NCBI RefSeq assembly: GCF_030687495.1
Contig: NZ_CP117435.1
Span: 6,018,501 to 6,082,500 of the forward strand
Source of the DNA: Pseudomonas sp. FP453
GTDB lineage: Bacteria; Pseudomonadota; Gammaproteobacteria; Pseudomonadales; Pseudomonadaceae
Length of the DNA stretch: 64,000 nucleotides
Direction: 5' to 3'
Position 1 is the stretch's first letter, and each line of letters opens with the position of its first letter. This document shows, piece after piece, positions 8,023-18,652 of the stretch. The notes under the pieces are model-generated. The model searched no databases. It saw only the letters and a list, made by a program, of their open reading frames with translations, and was not told the DNA's origin. The translations under genes and the position numbers were made by a program.

Positions 8023-9271
8023 ATGGACGCTTTTAACTACCGGGACGGCGAGCTGTTCGCGGAAGGCGTGGCGTTGTCCGCGATTGCCCAGCGCTTTGGC
8101 ACCCCGACCTATGTGTACTCCCGTGCGCACATCGAAGCTCAATACCGCAGCTTTGCCGACGCGCTGGAAGGCACGCCGAGCCTGGTGTGCTACGCGGTCA
8201 AGGCCAACTCCAACCTGGGTGTACTGAATGTCCTGGCGCGTCTGGGCGCTGGTTTCGACATCGTCTCCCGTGGCGAGCTGGAACGTGTGCTGGCCGCCGG
8301 CGGCCAGGCTGACAAGATCGTGTTCTCCGGCGTCGGCAAGAGCCGCGAAGACATGCGCCGCGCCCTCGAAGTCGGCGTGCATTGCTTCAACGTCGAATCC
8401 ACCGACGAACTCGAGCGCCTGCAAGTGGTAGCCGCCGAGATGGGCGTTCGCGCGCCGATCTCCCTGCGCGTCAACCCGGACGTCGATGCCGGCACCCACC
8501 CGTACATTTCCACCGGTCTCAAAGAGAACAAGTTCGGCATCGCCATTGCCGACGCCGAGGACGTGTACATCCGCGCCGCCCAACTGCCAAACCTGGAAGT
8601 ACTGGGCGTCGATTGCCACATCGGCTCGCAACTGACCACCCTGCCACCGTTCATCGATGCCCTCGACCGCCTGCTGGCGCTGGTCGATCGTCTCGGCGAA
8701 TGCGGCATCTACCTGCACCACATCGACCTCGGTGGTGGCGTGGGTGTGCGTTATCGCGACGAAGAGCCGCCGCTGATCGCCGACTACATCCAGGCCGTGC
8801 GCGAGCGCATCGAAGGCCGTGGCCTGACGCTGATGTTCGAGCCGGGCCGCTACATCGTCGCCAATGCCGGCGTGCTGCTGACCCAGGTCGAGTACCTCAA
8901 GCACACCGAGCACAAGGATTTCGCCATCGTCGATGCGGCGATGAACGACCTGATCCGCCCGGCGCTGTACCAGGCCTGGATGAATGTCACCGCCGTGGCG
9001 CCGGCGCGACAGCGCAGCCCGCGCCTACGACATCGTCGGCCCGATCTGCGAGACCGGCGACTTCCTGGCCAAGGATCGTCAGTTGGCCCTGGAAGAAGGC
9101 GATCTGCTGGCCGTGCATTCGGCCGGTGCCTACGGGTTTGTCATGAGCTCCAACTACAACACCCGCGGTCGTACCGCCGAGGTGCTGGTGGACGGTGATC
9201 AAGCGTTTGAAGTGCGTCGCCGCGAGACGGTAGCCGAGTTGTATGCTGGCGAAAGCCTGCTGCCGGAGTAA
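8023..9271 (+). pseudogene. lysA: Diaminopimelate decarboxylase, single-base frameshift
   Basis: Last step of lysine synthesis: decarboxylates meso-diaminopimelate to L-lysine with PLP. The first frame runs through residue ~326 and shows the PLP lysine (YAVKANSN, near K61), HIGSQLT, GGGVGVRY and EPGRYIVANAGV. At about 9003 one extra G (GCGCCGG where relatives have GCGCCG) shifts the frame. The remainder, from RDSAARAYDIVGPICETGDFL to the end AGESLLPE, continues in the next frame with the catalytic CETGDF motif intact. Without the extra base the product is 415 residues, the normal length. The frame break is probably a sequence error, since lysine synthesis depends on this gene. The start has an AAGGGAG ribosome binding site. 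Confidence 0.93.
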
Positions 9272-9274
9272 GCC

Positions 9275-10105
9275 ATGCTGCTGCGTTTTACCAAGATGCA
9301 CGGGCTGGGCAATGACTTCATGGTCCTCGACCTGGTCAGCCAGCACGCGCATATCCTGCCCAAGCACGCCAAGCAATGGGGTGACCGGCACACCGGCATT
9401 GGTTTCGACCAGTTGCTGATCGTCGAGGCGCCGAGCAACCCGGAGGTGGATTTCCGTTATCGGATCTTCAACTCCGACGGTTCCGAAGTGGAACAGTGCG
9501 GCAACGGTGCGCGCTGCTTCGCCCGCTTTGTGCTGGACAAGCGCCTGACCGCCAAGCGGCAGATCCGCGTCGAGACCAAGAGCGGCGTGATCGAGCTGGA
9601 TATCCGCAGCGACGGCCAGATCAGCGTCAATATGGGCGCGCCACGCCTGGTGCCGGCGGACATTCCGTTCCAGGCCACCGAGCAAGCAACCAGCTACGCG
9701 GTGGATGTCGACGGCCAGATCGTCGACCTGGCCGCCGTGTCCATGGGCAACCCCCATGCGGTGCTGCGGGTCAACGACATCAATAACGCGCCCGTGCATG
9801 AATTGGGGCCGAAGATCGAACACCACCCGCGCTTTCCCGCGCGGGTCAACGTAGGCTTCCTACAGGTGATCGACCGTTCCCGCGCGCAATTGCGCGTCTG
9901 GGAACGCGGCGCCGGCGAAACCCAGGCTTGCGGCACCGGTGCTTGCGCCGCGGCCGTGGCCGCGATCAGCCAGGGGTGGATGGATTCGCCGCTGTTGATC
10001 GACCTGCCCGGTGGACGCCTGTCCATCGAATGGGCAGGCCCAGGCCACCCGGTGCTGATGACCGGGCCGGCCTCGCGTGTATACGAAGGACAGGTCCGTC
10101 TATGA
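9275..10105 (+). CDS. dapF: Diaminopimelate epimerase
   Basis: Interconverts LL- and meso-diaminopimelate for lysine and peptidoglycan synthesis, without a cofactor. The 276-residue length is normal. The two catalytic cysteines are visible: C75 in [13 protein letters not shown] and C219 in [14 protein letters not shown]. The N terminus [19 protein letters not shown] is the family start. It begins 3 bases after the lysA stop and is followed by the DUF484 gene after 13 bases, so it is within the lppL-lysA-dapF-DUF484-xerC-HAD operon seen throughout Pseudomonas. Confidence 0.97.
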   Translation: MLLRFTKMHGLGNDFMVLDLVSQHAHILPKHAKQWGDRHTGIGFDQLLIVEAPSNPEVDFRYRIFNSDGSEVEQCGNGARCFARFVLDKRLTAKRQIRVETKSGVIELDIRSDGQISVNMGAPRLVPADIPFQATEQATSYAVDVDGQIVDLAAVSMGNPHAVLRVNDINNAPVHELGPKIEHHPRFPARVNVGFLQVIDRSRAQLRVWERGAGETQACGTGACAAAVAAISQGWMDSPLLIDLPGGRLSIEWAGPGHPVLMTGPASRVYEGQVRL

Positions 10106-10118
10106 GTGAGCCCAGCCA

Positions 10119-10835
10119 ATGACCGATAAGCCTCAAGTACCCGCACAAGCATCCCCGAGCGACAGTCTGGAGGCCGCTGCCGTCGCGGCGTACCTTGAGG
10201 CTAATCCGGACTTCTTCGTCCAGCACGAAGAACTGCTGCCGGCCCTGCGCATCCCCCACCAGCGTGGCGACACCGTGTCGCTGGTGGAGCGACAGATGAA
10301 GATCCTGCGCGAGCGCAATATCGAAATGCGCCACAAGCTCTCGCACCTGATGGACGTGGCCCGCGACAACGACCGCCTGTTCGAGAAGACCCGGCGCCTG
10401 ATCCTCGCGCTGATGGATGCCACCAGCCTGGAAGAAACGGTGATCGCCGTGGAAGACAGCCTGCGCCAGGATTTCCAGGTGCCCTTTGTCAGCCTGATCC
10501 TGTTCAGCGACAACCCGATGCCGGTGGGCCGTTGGGTCAGCGGCAGCGACGCACAAACCGCCATTGGTGGCCTGCTGTCCGAAGGCAAGACCATCAGCGG
10601 CACCTTGCGCGAGCACGAGCTGGACTTCCTCTTTGGCGCCGAACAGCGCCAGCAGATCGGCTCCACCGCCGTGGTCGCCCTCAGCCATCAAGGCCTGCAT
10701 GGCGTGCTGGCCATCGCCAGCCGTGATCCGGCGCACTACAAAAGCTCGGTGGGCACGTTGTTCCTGACCTACATCGCCGAAGTGCTGGGCCGCGTCCTGC
10801 CGCGGTTCACCACCGCCCTGCGCGCGGTGCGCTAG
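10119..10835 (+). CDS. DUF484 family protein
   Basis: Encodes 238 residues. After a short polar N terminus comes a helical stretch ([20 protein letters not shown]) that opens the DUF484 family, then a coiled-coil-prone segment ([20 protein letters not shown], near residues 50-70), then a GAF-like alpha/beta domain from about residue 80 to 230. DUF484 genes are nearly always found between dapF and xerC. The function is not established, though GAF-like folds usually bind small ligands or dimerise. It is translated from the ATG 13 bases after dapF and ends 2 bases before xerC. Confidence 0.9.
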   Translation: MTDKPQVPAQASPSDSLEAAAVAAYLEANPDFFVQHEELLPALRIPHQRGDTVSLVERQMKILRERNIEMRHKLSHLMDVARDNDRLFEKTRRLILALMDATSLEETVIAVEDSLRQDFQVPFVSLILFSDNPMPVGRWVSGSDAQTAIGGLLSEGKTISGTLREHELDFLFGAEQRQQIGSTAVVALSHQGLHGVLAIASRDPAHYKSSVGTLFLTYIAEVLGRVLPRFTTALRAVR

Positions 10836-10837
10836 CC

Positions 10838-11737
10838 ATGGAACGGCAACTGGACGCTTATTGCGCTCACCTGCGCAACGAGCGCCAGGTGTCGCCCCAT
10901 ACGCTGGAAGCCTACCGACGGGACTTGAACAAGGTCCTGGCGTTCTGCGAAAAACAACAGATCAGCAGCTGGAAAGCCCTGGATATCCAGAGCCTGCGCA
11001 GCCTGGTCGCACGCCTGCACCAGGCCGGTCAATCCTCGCCCAGCCTGTCGCGCCTGCTGTCGGCGGTACGCGGCCTCTATCACTATCTCAATCGCGAAGG
11101 GCTGTGCGACCACGACCCGGCCAACGGCCTGTCACCGCCCAAGGGCGAACGGCGCCTGCCCAAGACCCTCGACACCGACCGCGCCCTGCAACTGCTGGAT
11201 GGTGCGGTCGAAGACGACTTCCTCGCCCATCGCGACCAGGCGATCCTGGAGCTGTTCTATTCCTCGGGCCTGCGCCTGTCGGAGCTGACCGGCCTGAACC
11301 TGGATCAACTGGACCTGGCGGACGGCCTGGTGCAGGTGCTCGGCAAGGGCAGCAAGACCCGCGTGCTGCCGGTGGGCCGCAAAGCCCGGGAAGCCTTGCA
11401 GCTGTGGCTGCCGTTGCGGCTGCTGACCAACCCGGCTGACGATGCGGTGTTTGTCAGCCAGCAGGGCCGGCGCCTGGGGCCACGCGCCATCCAGTTACGC
11501 GTCAAGGCCGCCGGCGAGCGCGAGCTGGGACAGAACCTGCACCCGCACATGCTGCGGCACTCGTTTGCCAGCCATATGCTGGAGTCGTCCCAGGACCTGC
11601 GCGCCGTGCAGGAACTGCTCGGCCATGCCGACATCAAGACCACGCAGATCTACACCCATCTGGATTTCCAACACCTGGCAACGGTGTACGACAGCGCCCA
11701 TCCACGGGCCAAACGCATCAAGGGCGGCGACTCATGA
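10838..11737 (+). CDS. xerC: Tyrosine recombinase XerC
   Basis: With XerD it resolves chromosome dimers at dif during cell division. The 299 residues comprise an N-terminal SAM-like DNA-binding domain (about 1-90) and a C-terminal catalytic domain. Catalytic residues are all visible: the first arginine in [13 protein letters not shown], the lysine in [23 protein letters not shown] with the HxxR pair, the second histidine in [13 protein letters not shown], and the tyrosine nucleophile in that same stretch near residue 275. Gene order dapF-DUF484-xerC-HAD is the usual chromosomal xerC context (sss in Pseudomonas). It overlaps the HAD gene by 4 bases. Confidence 0.97.
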   Translation: MERQLDAYCAHLRNERQVSPHTLEAYRRDLNKVLAFCEKQQISSWKALDIQSLRSLVARLHQAGQSSPSLSRLLSAVRGLYHYLNREGLCDHDPANGLSPPKGERRLPKTLDTDRALQLLDGAVEDDFLAHRDQAILELFYSSGLRLSELTGLNLDQLDLADGLVQVLGKGSKTRVLPVGRKAREALQLWLPLRLLTNPADDAVFVSQQGRRLGPRAIQLRVKAAGERELGQNLHPHMLRHSFASHMLESSQDLRAVQELLGHADIKTTQIYTHLDFQHLATVYDSAHPRAKRIKGGDS

Positions 11738-12429
11738 GTATCAAGCTGATCACCTTCGACCTGGACGACACGCTCTGGGACAACGTACCCGTCATCATCA
11801 GCGCCGAAGCGTCGATGCGCGAATGGCTGGCCACCCATGCGCCAGAGGTCGGCGAGTTGCCGCTGGAGCATTTCGCCAACCTGCGCCAGCAGGTGCTGGA
11901 GCGCGATCCCGAGCTGAAACACCGCATCAGTATCCTGCGTCAGCGGGTGTTGACCCACGCCTTTGAAGAAGCCGGTTATCCACAACCCGAGGCCACGCAA
12001 ATGGCCGATGTGTGCTTTGAAGCCTTCATCCATGCACGCCATCAGCTCACCCCGTTCCCTGAAGCCGTGCCGATGTTGCAAGCGCTGCGCCAGCACTTCC
12101 TGCTGGGCGTGATCACCAACGGCAATGCCGATGTGCAGCGCGTCGGCCTGGCCGATTACTTCCACTTTGCCCTGCGCGCCGAAGACATCGGCATCGCCAA
12201 GCCGGATGCGCGATTGTTCCAGGAGGCGATGAAGCGCGGCGGCGTGGAGGCCAGTGCGGCGGTGCATATTGGTGATCATCCGGGGGATGACATTGCCGGG
12301 GCGCAACAGGCGGGGCTGCGGGCGGTGTGGTTTAACCCGGCGGGCAAGGTGTGGGATGGGGAAAAAAACCCTGATGCACAGATTCGCAACTTGGCTGAAC
12401 TTCCAGCGCTCCTCAAAAGCTGGAACTAA
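11734..12429 (+). CDS. HAD family hydrolase (YigB-like)
   Basis: Encodes 231 residues of the haloacid dehalogenase superfamily. Motif I is [11 protein letters not shown] near residues 7-17, with the nucleophile aspartate first in DLDDT. Motif II threonine is in [12 protein letters not shown], the motif III lysine is in [10 protein letters not shown], and the motif IV aspartates are in [17 protein letters not shown]. An alpha-helical cap lies between motifs I and II. Its place after xerC matches E. coli yigB, a flavin mononucleotide phosphatase, so FMN phosphatase activity is likely but not proven. Its ATGA overlap with the xerC stop implies translational coupling. A REP pair and terminator follow. 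Confidence 0.9.
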   Translation: MSIKLITFDLDDTLWDNVPVIISAEASMREWLATHAPEVGELPLEHFANLRQQVLERDPELKHRISILRQRVLTHAFEEAGYPQPEATQMADVCFEAFIHARHQLTPFPEAVPMLQALRQHFLLGVITNGNADVQRVGLADYFHFALRAEDIGIAKPDARLFQEAMKRGGVEASAAVHIGDHPGDDIAGAQQAGLRAVWFNPAGKVWDGEKNPDAQIRNLAELPALLKSWN

Positions 12430-12441
12430 CACCGGGCCCAA

Positions 12442-12531
12442 TGTGGGAGCTGGCTTGCCTGCGATAGCGGTGGGCCAGGCACCACAGGGCTAACTGACAG
12501 ACCGCCATCGCAGGCAAGCCAGCTCCCACAG
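12442..12531. repeat. REP doublet (inverted pair)
   Basis: Two inverted copies of the unit with core GTGGGAGCTGGCTTGCC, separated by about 40 bases, immediately after the HAD gene. The outer arms are almost perfect inverted repeats. Confidence 0.9.
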
Positions 12532-12568
12532 GGTATTGCTGTGCCCTGATGAGTTTGTTCCAGACATG

Positions 12569-12597
12569 AAAAAGCCCGCAGCGACGGCGGGCTTTTT
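12569..12597. terminator. Bidirectional terminator between HAD gene and sutA
   Basis: Stem GCCCGC with GCGGGC, 7-base loop, flanked by five A residues and five T residues, so it can end transcription of the HAD operon on the plus strand and of sutA on the minus strand. Confidence 0.85.
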
Positions 12598-12618
12598 CCT
12601 ACAAGCAGGTGGCTGACC

Positions 12619-12954
12619 TCAGATAGGTCGGCTGCCGTACTTGTTATCCGGCTTCTTCGGTGGATCAGCCACCACGTTGGCCTCGACTTCCTGCACTTTG
12701 CCGCCTTTAGCGAGGAATTCTTCCATCGCACGGGCCAACGCATCGCGCTCTTTGTTCTTGGCTTCAACGCTCGGCAGTTCGTCTACCGAAACAGCAGCCT
12801 TGGCTTTGCCTTTGGCTTTGGGTGCTGAGTCGCCGTCGCCACTGTCCTCGGCTTCGTCGGCACCGTCGTCAACGGCTGCTGCGTCAAGACCTTCATCGGT
12901 CTCGTCGTCGTCACCTACTTCGAGGTCATCGTTTTCCAGATCATCGTCGCTCAT
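12619..12954 (-). CDS. sutA: RNA polymerase-binding transcription regulator SutA
   Basis: Encodes 111 residues. The first 50 are almost wholly aspartate, glutamate, serine and alanine; a lysine/alanine patch (KAKGKAKAA) follows, then a helix and the conserved tail VVADPPKKPDNKYGSRPI. This layout and position next to amtB match SutA of P. aeruginosa (PA14_69770), a small, largely disordered protein that binds the RNA polymerase beta subunit and raises ribosomal gene expression during slow growth. A GAGGT ribosome binding site lies 7 bases before the ATG. It is followed by a bidirectional terminator. Confidence 0.85.
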   Translation of the reverse strand: MSDDDLENDDLEVGDDDETDEGLDAAAVDDGADEAEDSGDGDSAPKAKGKAKAAVSVDELPSVEAKNKERDALARAMEEFLAKGGKVQEVEANVVADPPKKPDNKYGSRPI

Positions 12955-13261
12955 GTTCTACCTCATGACTTGCGAAAAGCAGATTAGTTATAGCCCAGCT
13001 TCATCCTCTGTCGAGGCCGCCGGAAAAAAATCAACATCCACTGGATAACCAGTGGCTTATGCCTCATCACCGCGAGAGATGGCGAGGACTTTACAAGCAG
13101 CGTCATGATCACGCTGCTCGCCCTGATAAATACAGTTTTGCGCCCATCGGCGCGCATTCTAGCGCGCTCTGGGAAAAAACAAAGTGCCGAATACGCCTAC
13201 ATGCCTGTAAGACATTCGCATGCGGGGGCACGTCGCGTGCTCTCTCTCACAAACACCAGAC
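12955..13261. other. Intergenic region upstream of sutA
   Basis: About 300 bases between the sutA start and the terminator after amtB. The sutA promoter lies at its left end. The remainder shows no credible gene; open frames across it lack ribosome binding sites and similarity. Confidence 0.5.
12987..13014 (-). promoter_or_regulatory. Candidate sigma-70 promoter of sutA
   Basis: Read on the minus strand: TCGACA (5 of 6), 16-base spacer, TATAAC (5 of 6). It would start transcription about 25 bases before the sutA ATG. Confidence 0.55.
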
Positions 13262-13294
13262 AAAAAAATGCCCGGCAAGCCGGGCATTTTTTTT
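13262..13294 (-). terminator. Terminator of glnK-amtB
   Basis: Perfect 8-base-pair stem (ATGCCCGG with CCGGGCAT), 4-base loop, with a run of T on the minus strand. It lies just past the amtB stop codon and is symmetric enough to work in both directions. Confidence 0.88.
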
Positions 13295-13301
13295 CGCATA
13301 C

Positions 13302-14642
13302 TTACAAGTTGTAGCCGCGTTCGTTGTGTTGCGCCAGGTCGAGGCCGACAGCCTCTTCCTCTTCGGTGACCCGCAGGCCCATGACCATGTCCAGCACCTT
13401 GAGGATGATGTAGGTCACGATCGCCGTGTAGATCACGGTGAAGCCGACGCCTTTGCACTGGATCCAGACCTGTGCAGCCACGTCAGTCACGGTGCCGAAG
13501 CCGCCCAATGCAGGGGCTGCGAACACACCGGTGAGGATCGCACCGACGATACCGCCGATACCGTGCACGCCGAATGCGTCCAGGGAGTCGTCGTAGCCCA
13601 GCTTGCGCTTGAGGCTGGTGGCGCAGAAGAAGCAGATCACACCGGCCACCAGGCCGATCACCAGGGCGCCCATCGGGCCCACGGTGCCCGCAGCTGGCGT
13701 GATTGCAACCAGGCCGGCGACCACGCCCGAGGCAATGCCCAGTGCGCTTGGCTTACCGTGGGTGATCCACTCGGCGAACATCCAGCCCAGCGCCGCCGCA
13801 GCGGTAGCGATCTGGGTGACCAGCATCGCCATGCCGGCGGTGCCGTTGGCTGCAGCGGCGGGAACCGGCGTTGAAGCCGAACCAGCCGATCCACAGCATG
13901 GCCGCACCGATCAGGGTGTAACCGAGGTTGTGCGGTGCCATTGGGGTGGTCGGGAAGCCTTTGCGCTTGCCGAGCACGATGCACGCCACCAGGCCAGCCA
14001 CACCGGCGTTGATGTGCACCACGGTGCCGCCGGCGAAGTCCAGCACACCCCAGTCCCACATCAGGCCGCCGTTGCCGCTCCAGACCATGTGCGCAATCGG
14101 CGCATAAACCAGGGTGAACCAGATAGCCATGAAGATCAGCATCGCGGAGAACTTCATGCGCTCGGCGAAGGCACCGACGATCAGGGCCGGGGTGATGATG
14201 GCGAAAGTCATCTGGAAGGTGATGAACACCGCTTCCGGGAACAGCGCCGCAGGCCCGGTGATGCTGGCCGGGGTCACGCCCGCCAGGAACGCCTTGCCCA
14301 TGCCGCCGAAGAAGGAGTTGAAGTTGACCACACCCTGTTCCATACCGGTGGTATCGAACGCGATGCTGTAGCCGTAGACAAACCCACAGAATGCTGATAA
14401 GGCCAGTGATGGCGAAGCACTGCATCATCACCGACAGAATATTCTTGGAGCGGACCATGCCGCCGTAGAACAGCGCCAGGCCAGGGATGGTCATGAACAG
14501 CACCAAAGCGGTGGCCGTCAGCATCCAGGCGGTGTCGCCGGAATTGAGGACTGGAGCAGCCACTTCGTCTGCCGCCATGGCCAGGCTTGGCATTACGATG
14601 GACAACAGGGGCTCCGAGCCCTGCGAATTTACGCAGAGTCAT
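13302..14642 (-). pseudogene. amtB: Ammonium transporter AmtB, three single-base frameshifts
   Basis: Inner-membrane ammonium channel. The start MTLRKFAGLGA at 14642 has an AGGAG ribosome binding site and opens a cleaved signal peptide ending near SLAMA|ADEV. The reading then needs three frame changes: near 14611 (CCCC for CCC), near 14381 (TTT for TT) and near 13861 (CCC for CC). Each restores normal AmtB sequence: NSGDTAWMLTATALVLFM, FNSFFGGMGKAFLAGV, WFGFNAGS and the C-terminal tail. With the extra bases removed the product is 445 residues with about eleven membrane segments, the usual length. Three independent breaks in one otherwise perfectly conserved gene point to sequence errors, not decay. 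Downstream of glnK in the same unit. Confidence 0.92.
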
Positions 14643-14676
14643 ATTGTTTTCTCCTGGGGCGTTGGGGTTTGGCGGC

Positions 14677-15437
<761 letters not shown>

Positions 15438-15701
15438 ATGCTCGCGCCCAAAGACCTCCTCGACGCCCTGAGCGGCCACGCCTCTCGCCTGTTCAGCGGC
15501 GACACCCCGCTGCCCCGCACTGAAATCGAAAGCCAGTTCAAGGCGCTGCTGCAAAGCGGCTTCAGCAAGCTCGACCTGGTGAGCCGGGAAGAGTTTGACA
15601 GCCAGATGGTCGTACTGGCCCGCACCCGTGCGCGGCTTGAGAGCCTGGAAGCGAAAGTCGCCGAACTGGAAGCGCGGTTGACGCCGCCACCTGCTGAATA
15701 A
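15438..15701 (+). CDS. ubiK: Ubiquinone biosynthesis accessory factor UbiK
   Basis: Encodes 87 residues of the BMFP (YqiC/UbiK) family. The N-terminal half has an amphipathic helix (LLDALSGHASRLF). The C-terminal half is a heptad-rich coiled coil (MVVLARTRARLESLEAKVAELEARL) that trimerises in relatives, ending in a short proline tail. UbiK supports aerobic ubiquinone synthesis by binding UbiJ and lipids. The position beside glnK-amtB and before comM matches P. aeruginosa PA5289. Confidence 0.9.
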   Translation: MLAPKDLLDALSGHASRLFSGDTPLPRTEIESQFKALLQSGFSKLDLVSREEFDSQMVVLARTRARLESLEAKVAELEARLTPPPAE

Positions 15702-15711
15702 ACACGGTCCA

Positions 15712-15739
15712 TGTGGGAGCTGGCTTGCCTGCTCCCACA
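15712..15739. repeat. Degenerate, shortened REP element
   Basis: The usual REP start GTGGGAGCTGGCTTGCCT runs directly into GCTCCCACA, the end of an inverted copy. The middle of a normal doublet appears to be missing, leaving a small hairpin with 9-base arms. Confidence 0.75.
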
Positions 15740-15856
15740 TTTGCCCTGTGCTGCCTCGCGGATACGTTCTGTAAAACCTCCCCCGCCTCGCTCTTCCCCA
15801 CCTCGTCTACCCTTGAAAAACCGCAGGAAGCGGCCTCTCCATTTCAAGGAACGATC

Positions 15857-17365
15857 ATGTCCCTCGCCATCGTCCACAGCCGCGCCCAGGTCGGCGTTGA
15901 AGCCCCGGCGGTCACCGTCGAAGTGCATATGGCCAATGGTCTGCCATCACTTACCCTGGTGGGCCTGCCCGAAACCGCCGTCAAGGAAAGCAAGGACCGC
16001 GTACGCAGCGCCATCCTCAATAGCGCACTGCAATACCCATCCCGCCGCATCACTCTCAACCTCGCGCCCGCCGACCTGCCCAAGGACGGCGGGCGTTTTG
16101 ATCTGGCGATAGCCCTGGGCATCCTGGCCGCCAGTGTGCAGGTGCCGGCGCTGATGCTCGATGAAGTGGAATGCCTGGGCGAACTGGCGCTGTCCGGCGA
16201 GGTGCGCGCGGTGAAGGGTGTATTGCCAGCGGCATTGGCGGCGCGCAAGGCCGGGCGCACCGTCATAGTGCCCAGGGCGAATGCCGAGGAAGCGTGCCTG
16301 GCGTCAGGCTTGAAGGTGATTGCGGTGGATCACCTGTTGCAGGTCGTTGCGTACCTGAACGGGCACCAACCGATTGAACCCTACAAGTCCGATGGCTTGT
16401 TGTACTTGAACAAGCCATACCCGGACTTGAGCGAAGTTCAGGGCCAATTGGCTGCCAAGCGCGCGCTGTTGATTGCGGCAGCGGGCGCCCACAACCTGCT
16501 GTTCAGCGGGCCGCCCGGCACCGGCAAGACCTTGCTCGCCAGCCGCCTGCCCGGCTTGTTGCCGCCACTGAGCGAGCAGGAAGCGTTGGAAGTGGCGGCG
16601 ATTCAATCCGTGGTCAGCCTGGCACCCCTGAGCCATTGGCCGCACCGACCGTTTCGTCAGCCGCACCATTCCGCGTCAGGCCCGGCCTTGGTCGGCGGCG
16701 GATCAAAGCCGCAACCGGGGGAAATCACCCTGGCCCATCACGGCGTATTGTTTCTGGATGAGTTGCCAGAGTTTGATCGCAAGGTGCTGGAGGTTCTGCG
16801 CGAGCCCTTGGAATCGGGGCACATCGTCATTTCCCGCGCCCGCGACCGGGTGAGCTTCCCCGCGCGCTTTCAATTGGTGGCCGCGATGAACCCCTGCCCC
16901 TGTGGCTACATGGGCGAACCCAGCGGGCGCTGTCGCTGTACGCCGGAGCAGGTCCAACGCTATCGCAACAGACTCTCGGGGCCGTTGCTGGACCGCATCG
17001 ACCTGCACCTGACCGTCGCCCGGGAGACCACCGCATTGACCCCGGCGGCGCAAACCGGCGACAACACGGCCACCGCGTCAGCGCTGGTGGCACAGGCCCG
17101 GGAGCGCCAGCAAAATCGCCAGGGCTGCGCCAATGCGTTCCTGGATTTGCCCGGGCTGCGCCAGCATTGCGCGCTGTCCAAGCCCGATGAAGCCTGGCTG
17201 GAAAGCGCGTGCGAGCGGCTGACCCTGTCCCTGCGTGCCGCGCACCGGCTGCTGAAAGTCGCGCGCACCCTGGCGGACCTGGAGCACACACAGACGATCG
17301 GTCGCCAACACATTGCCGAAGCCCTGCAATACCGACCAGCAGCGTGCAGCCCGGCTGATCACTGA
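15857..17365 (+). CDS. comM: YifB/ComM family Mg-chelatase-like AAA ATPase
   Basis: Encodes 502 residues from the ATG at 15857, whose product MSLAIVHSRAQVGVEAPAVT is the family start; the longer upstream frame crosses the REP element. Order: N-terminal Lon-protease-like domain (about 1-170), AAA+ domain with Walker A GPPGTGKTLLASRLPGLL (near residues 218-235) and Walker B VLFLDELPEF (near 297-306), the CPCGYMGEPSGRC segment, and the C-terminal Mg-chelatase domain. ComM is a hexameric helicase that extends branch migration during natural transformation; homologues also occur in species not known to be competent. It is convergent with benE. Confidence 0.92.
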   Translation: MSLAIVHSRAQVGVEAPAVTVEVHMANGLPSLTLVGLPETAVKESKDRVRSAILNSALQYPSRRITLNLAPADLPKDGGRFDLAIALGILAASVQVPALMLDEVECLGELALSGEVRAVKGVLPAALAARKAGRTVIVPRANAEEACLASGLKVIAVDHLLQVVAYLNGHQPIEPYKSDGLLYLNKPYPDLSEVQGQLAAKRALLIAAAGAHNLLFSGPPGTGKTLLASRLPGLLPPLSEQEALEVAAIQSVVSLAPLSHWPHRPFRQPHHSASGPALVGGGSKPQPGEITLAHHGVLFLDELPEFDRKVLEVLREPLESGHIVISRARDRVSFPARFQLVAAMNPCPCGYMGEPSGRCRCTPEQVQRYRNRLSGPLLDRIDLHLTVARETTALTPAAQTGDNTATASALVAQARERQQNRQGCANAFLDLPGLRQHCALSKPDEAWLESACERLTLSLRAAHRLLKVARTLADLEHTQTIGRQHIAEALQYRPAACSPADH

Positions 17366-17375
17366 TAGGCAAGCC

Positions 17376-18606
17376 TTATTGCGTGGCGCCCTTGATCGAA
17401 TCGTCTGCTGCCGTCCTTCTCCTTGGCAGGCGGCCATTGAGCAGCGCATACGCCGCCAGCCCGATCAACAGCCCCCAAAACGCCCCGCCTATGCCCAACA
17501 GGGTGATATTGGCGGCGCACGCCAGAAAGGTAATCAGCGATGCTTCACGGGATTTGGCGTCCGCCATGGCGCTGGCCAGGCTGGCGCCGATGGTACCGAG
17601 CAACGCCAACCCTGCCAGTGTCGAAATGAAGGTGGCCGGGAAGGCCATGAACACCGCGGCCAGCGTTACCCCGAAGACACCGACGAGAATGTAGAACACA
17701 CCTGCGGCAACCCCCGCGATCCAACGTTTGGACGCGTCCTGCGAGGCTTCCTTGCCGGTACAGATGGCGGCAGTGATGGCCGCCACGTTGAACGCGTGGG
17801 AGCCAAAGGGCGCCATTAACAGCGAGCCCAACCCCGTTACCGTGAGGATCGGGTTGGCGCTGATCCTGAAACCGTCGTTGCGCAGCACCAGCATGCCCGG
17901 CATGTACTGCCCCGTCAGCGTGATCAGAAACAGCGGCAGTGCCACGCTGAGCAGCGCGTTGAGCGAAAACTCAGGCGGGGTGAACACCGGCGCCGCCAAT
18001 TGCAGGGATAGCCCCGAAAGATCCACACGTTCCTGCGTCAACAGAAACGCCAGCCCCAGCACCAGAATGCCCACGACGGCATAACGTGCGGTGAACCGCT
18101 TGAGCAGGATGTAAGCGGCGATCAGCAACCCGACCAACAGCGGGTCGAGGCTCATGCCCGCAAACGCGCCCACACCGAACGGCAGCAGGATACCGGCGAG
18201 CAGCGCGGCGGCGATGCCTGGCGGAATCAAGCGGATGAACTTTTCGAAACAGCCCGACAACCCCAGCAACACAAAGGCAGCAGCTGACAGCATGTACGCA
18301 CCGACCGCCTCGGCGTAGGGCGTCGTGGCCAGCGCAACCACCCAGAAACGCCGCCGCAGGCGTCGACCACGCGGTAATGATCGGCTGGCGGTTTGCCCAA
18401 CTCAGATACAGCCCGGTGACGCCAACACCAATCGACACCGACCACACCCACGACGCCGTCAGCTCAGGACTGAGCCCCGCAACCCTGGCCGCCTGGAACA
18501 CCAGGATGAAGGTGCCGCCATAATTGACGATCACCGAAATGAGGCCGGCAATCACCGGGTGGAAAAGGTCGCGCCAATGCAGCGGCGACGATAGCGGAGA
18601 AGACAT
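17376..18606 (-). pseudogene. benE: BenE-type benzoate/H+ symporter, single-base frameshift
   Basis: Inner-membrane transporter with about 11-12 hydrophobic segments. The start MSSPLSSPLHWRDLFHPVIA at 18606 has an AGGAG site. The first frame covers residues 1-88 up to WSTPAAAFL; near 18342 one extra G (GGG where the sense needs GG) shifts it. VVALATTPYAEAVGAYML onward continues in the other frame to the end KGATQ. Without the extra base the product is 409 residues, close to the family length. BenE proteins take up benzoate, but with no ben catabolic genes nearby the substrate may differ. Divergent from the MocR regulator at 18712, which may control it. Confidence 0.85.
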
Positions 18607-18652
18607 GGGGCTTTGCTCCTTGCGGTGGATAGGTGATAGCAGCAAGCGTTAA

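Noticed and set aside
8990..9020. Programmed frameshifting in lysA, rep, rph and others
   Set aside because: No slippery heptamer or downstream structure typical of programmed shifts, the sites differ, and relatives encode the genes in one frame. Error is simpler.
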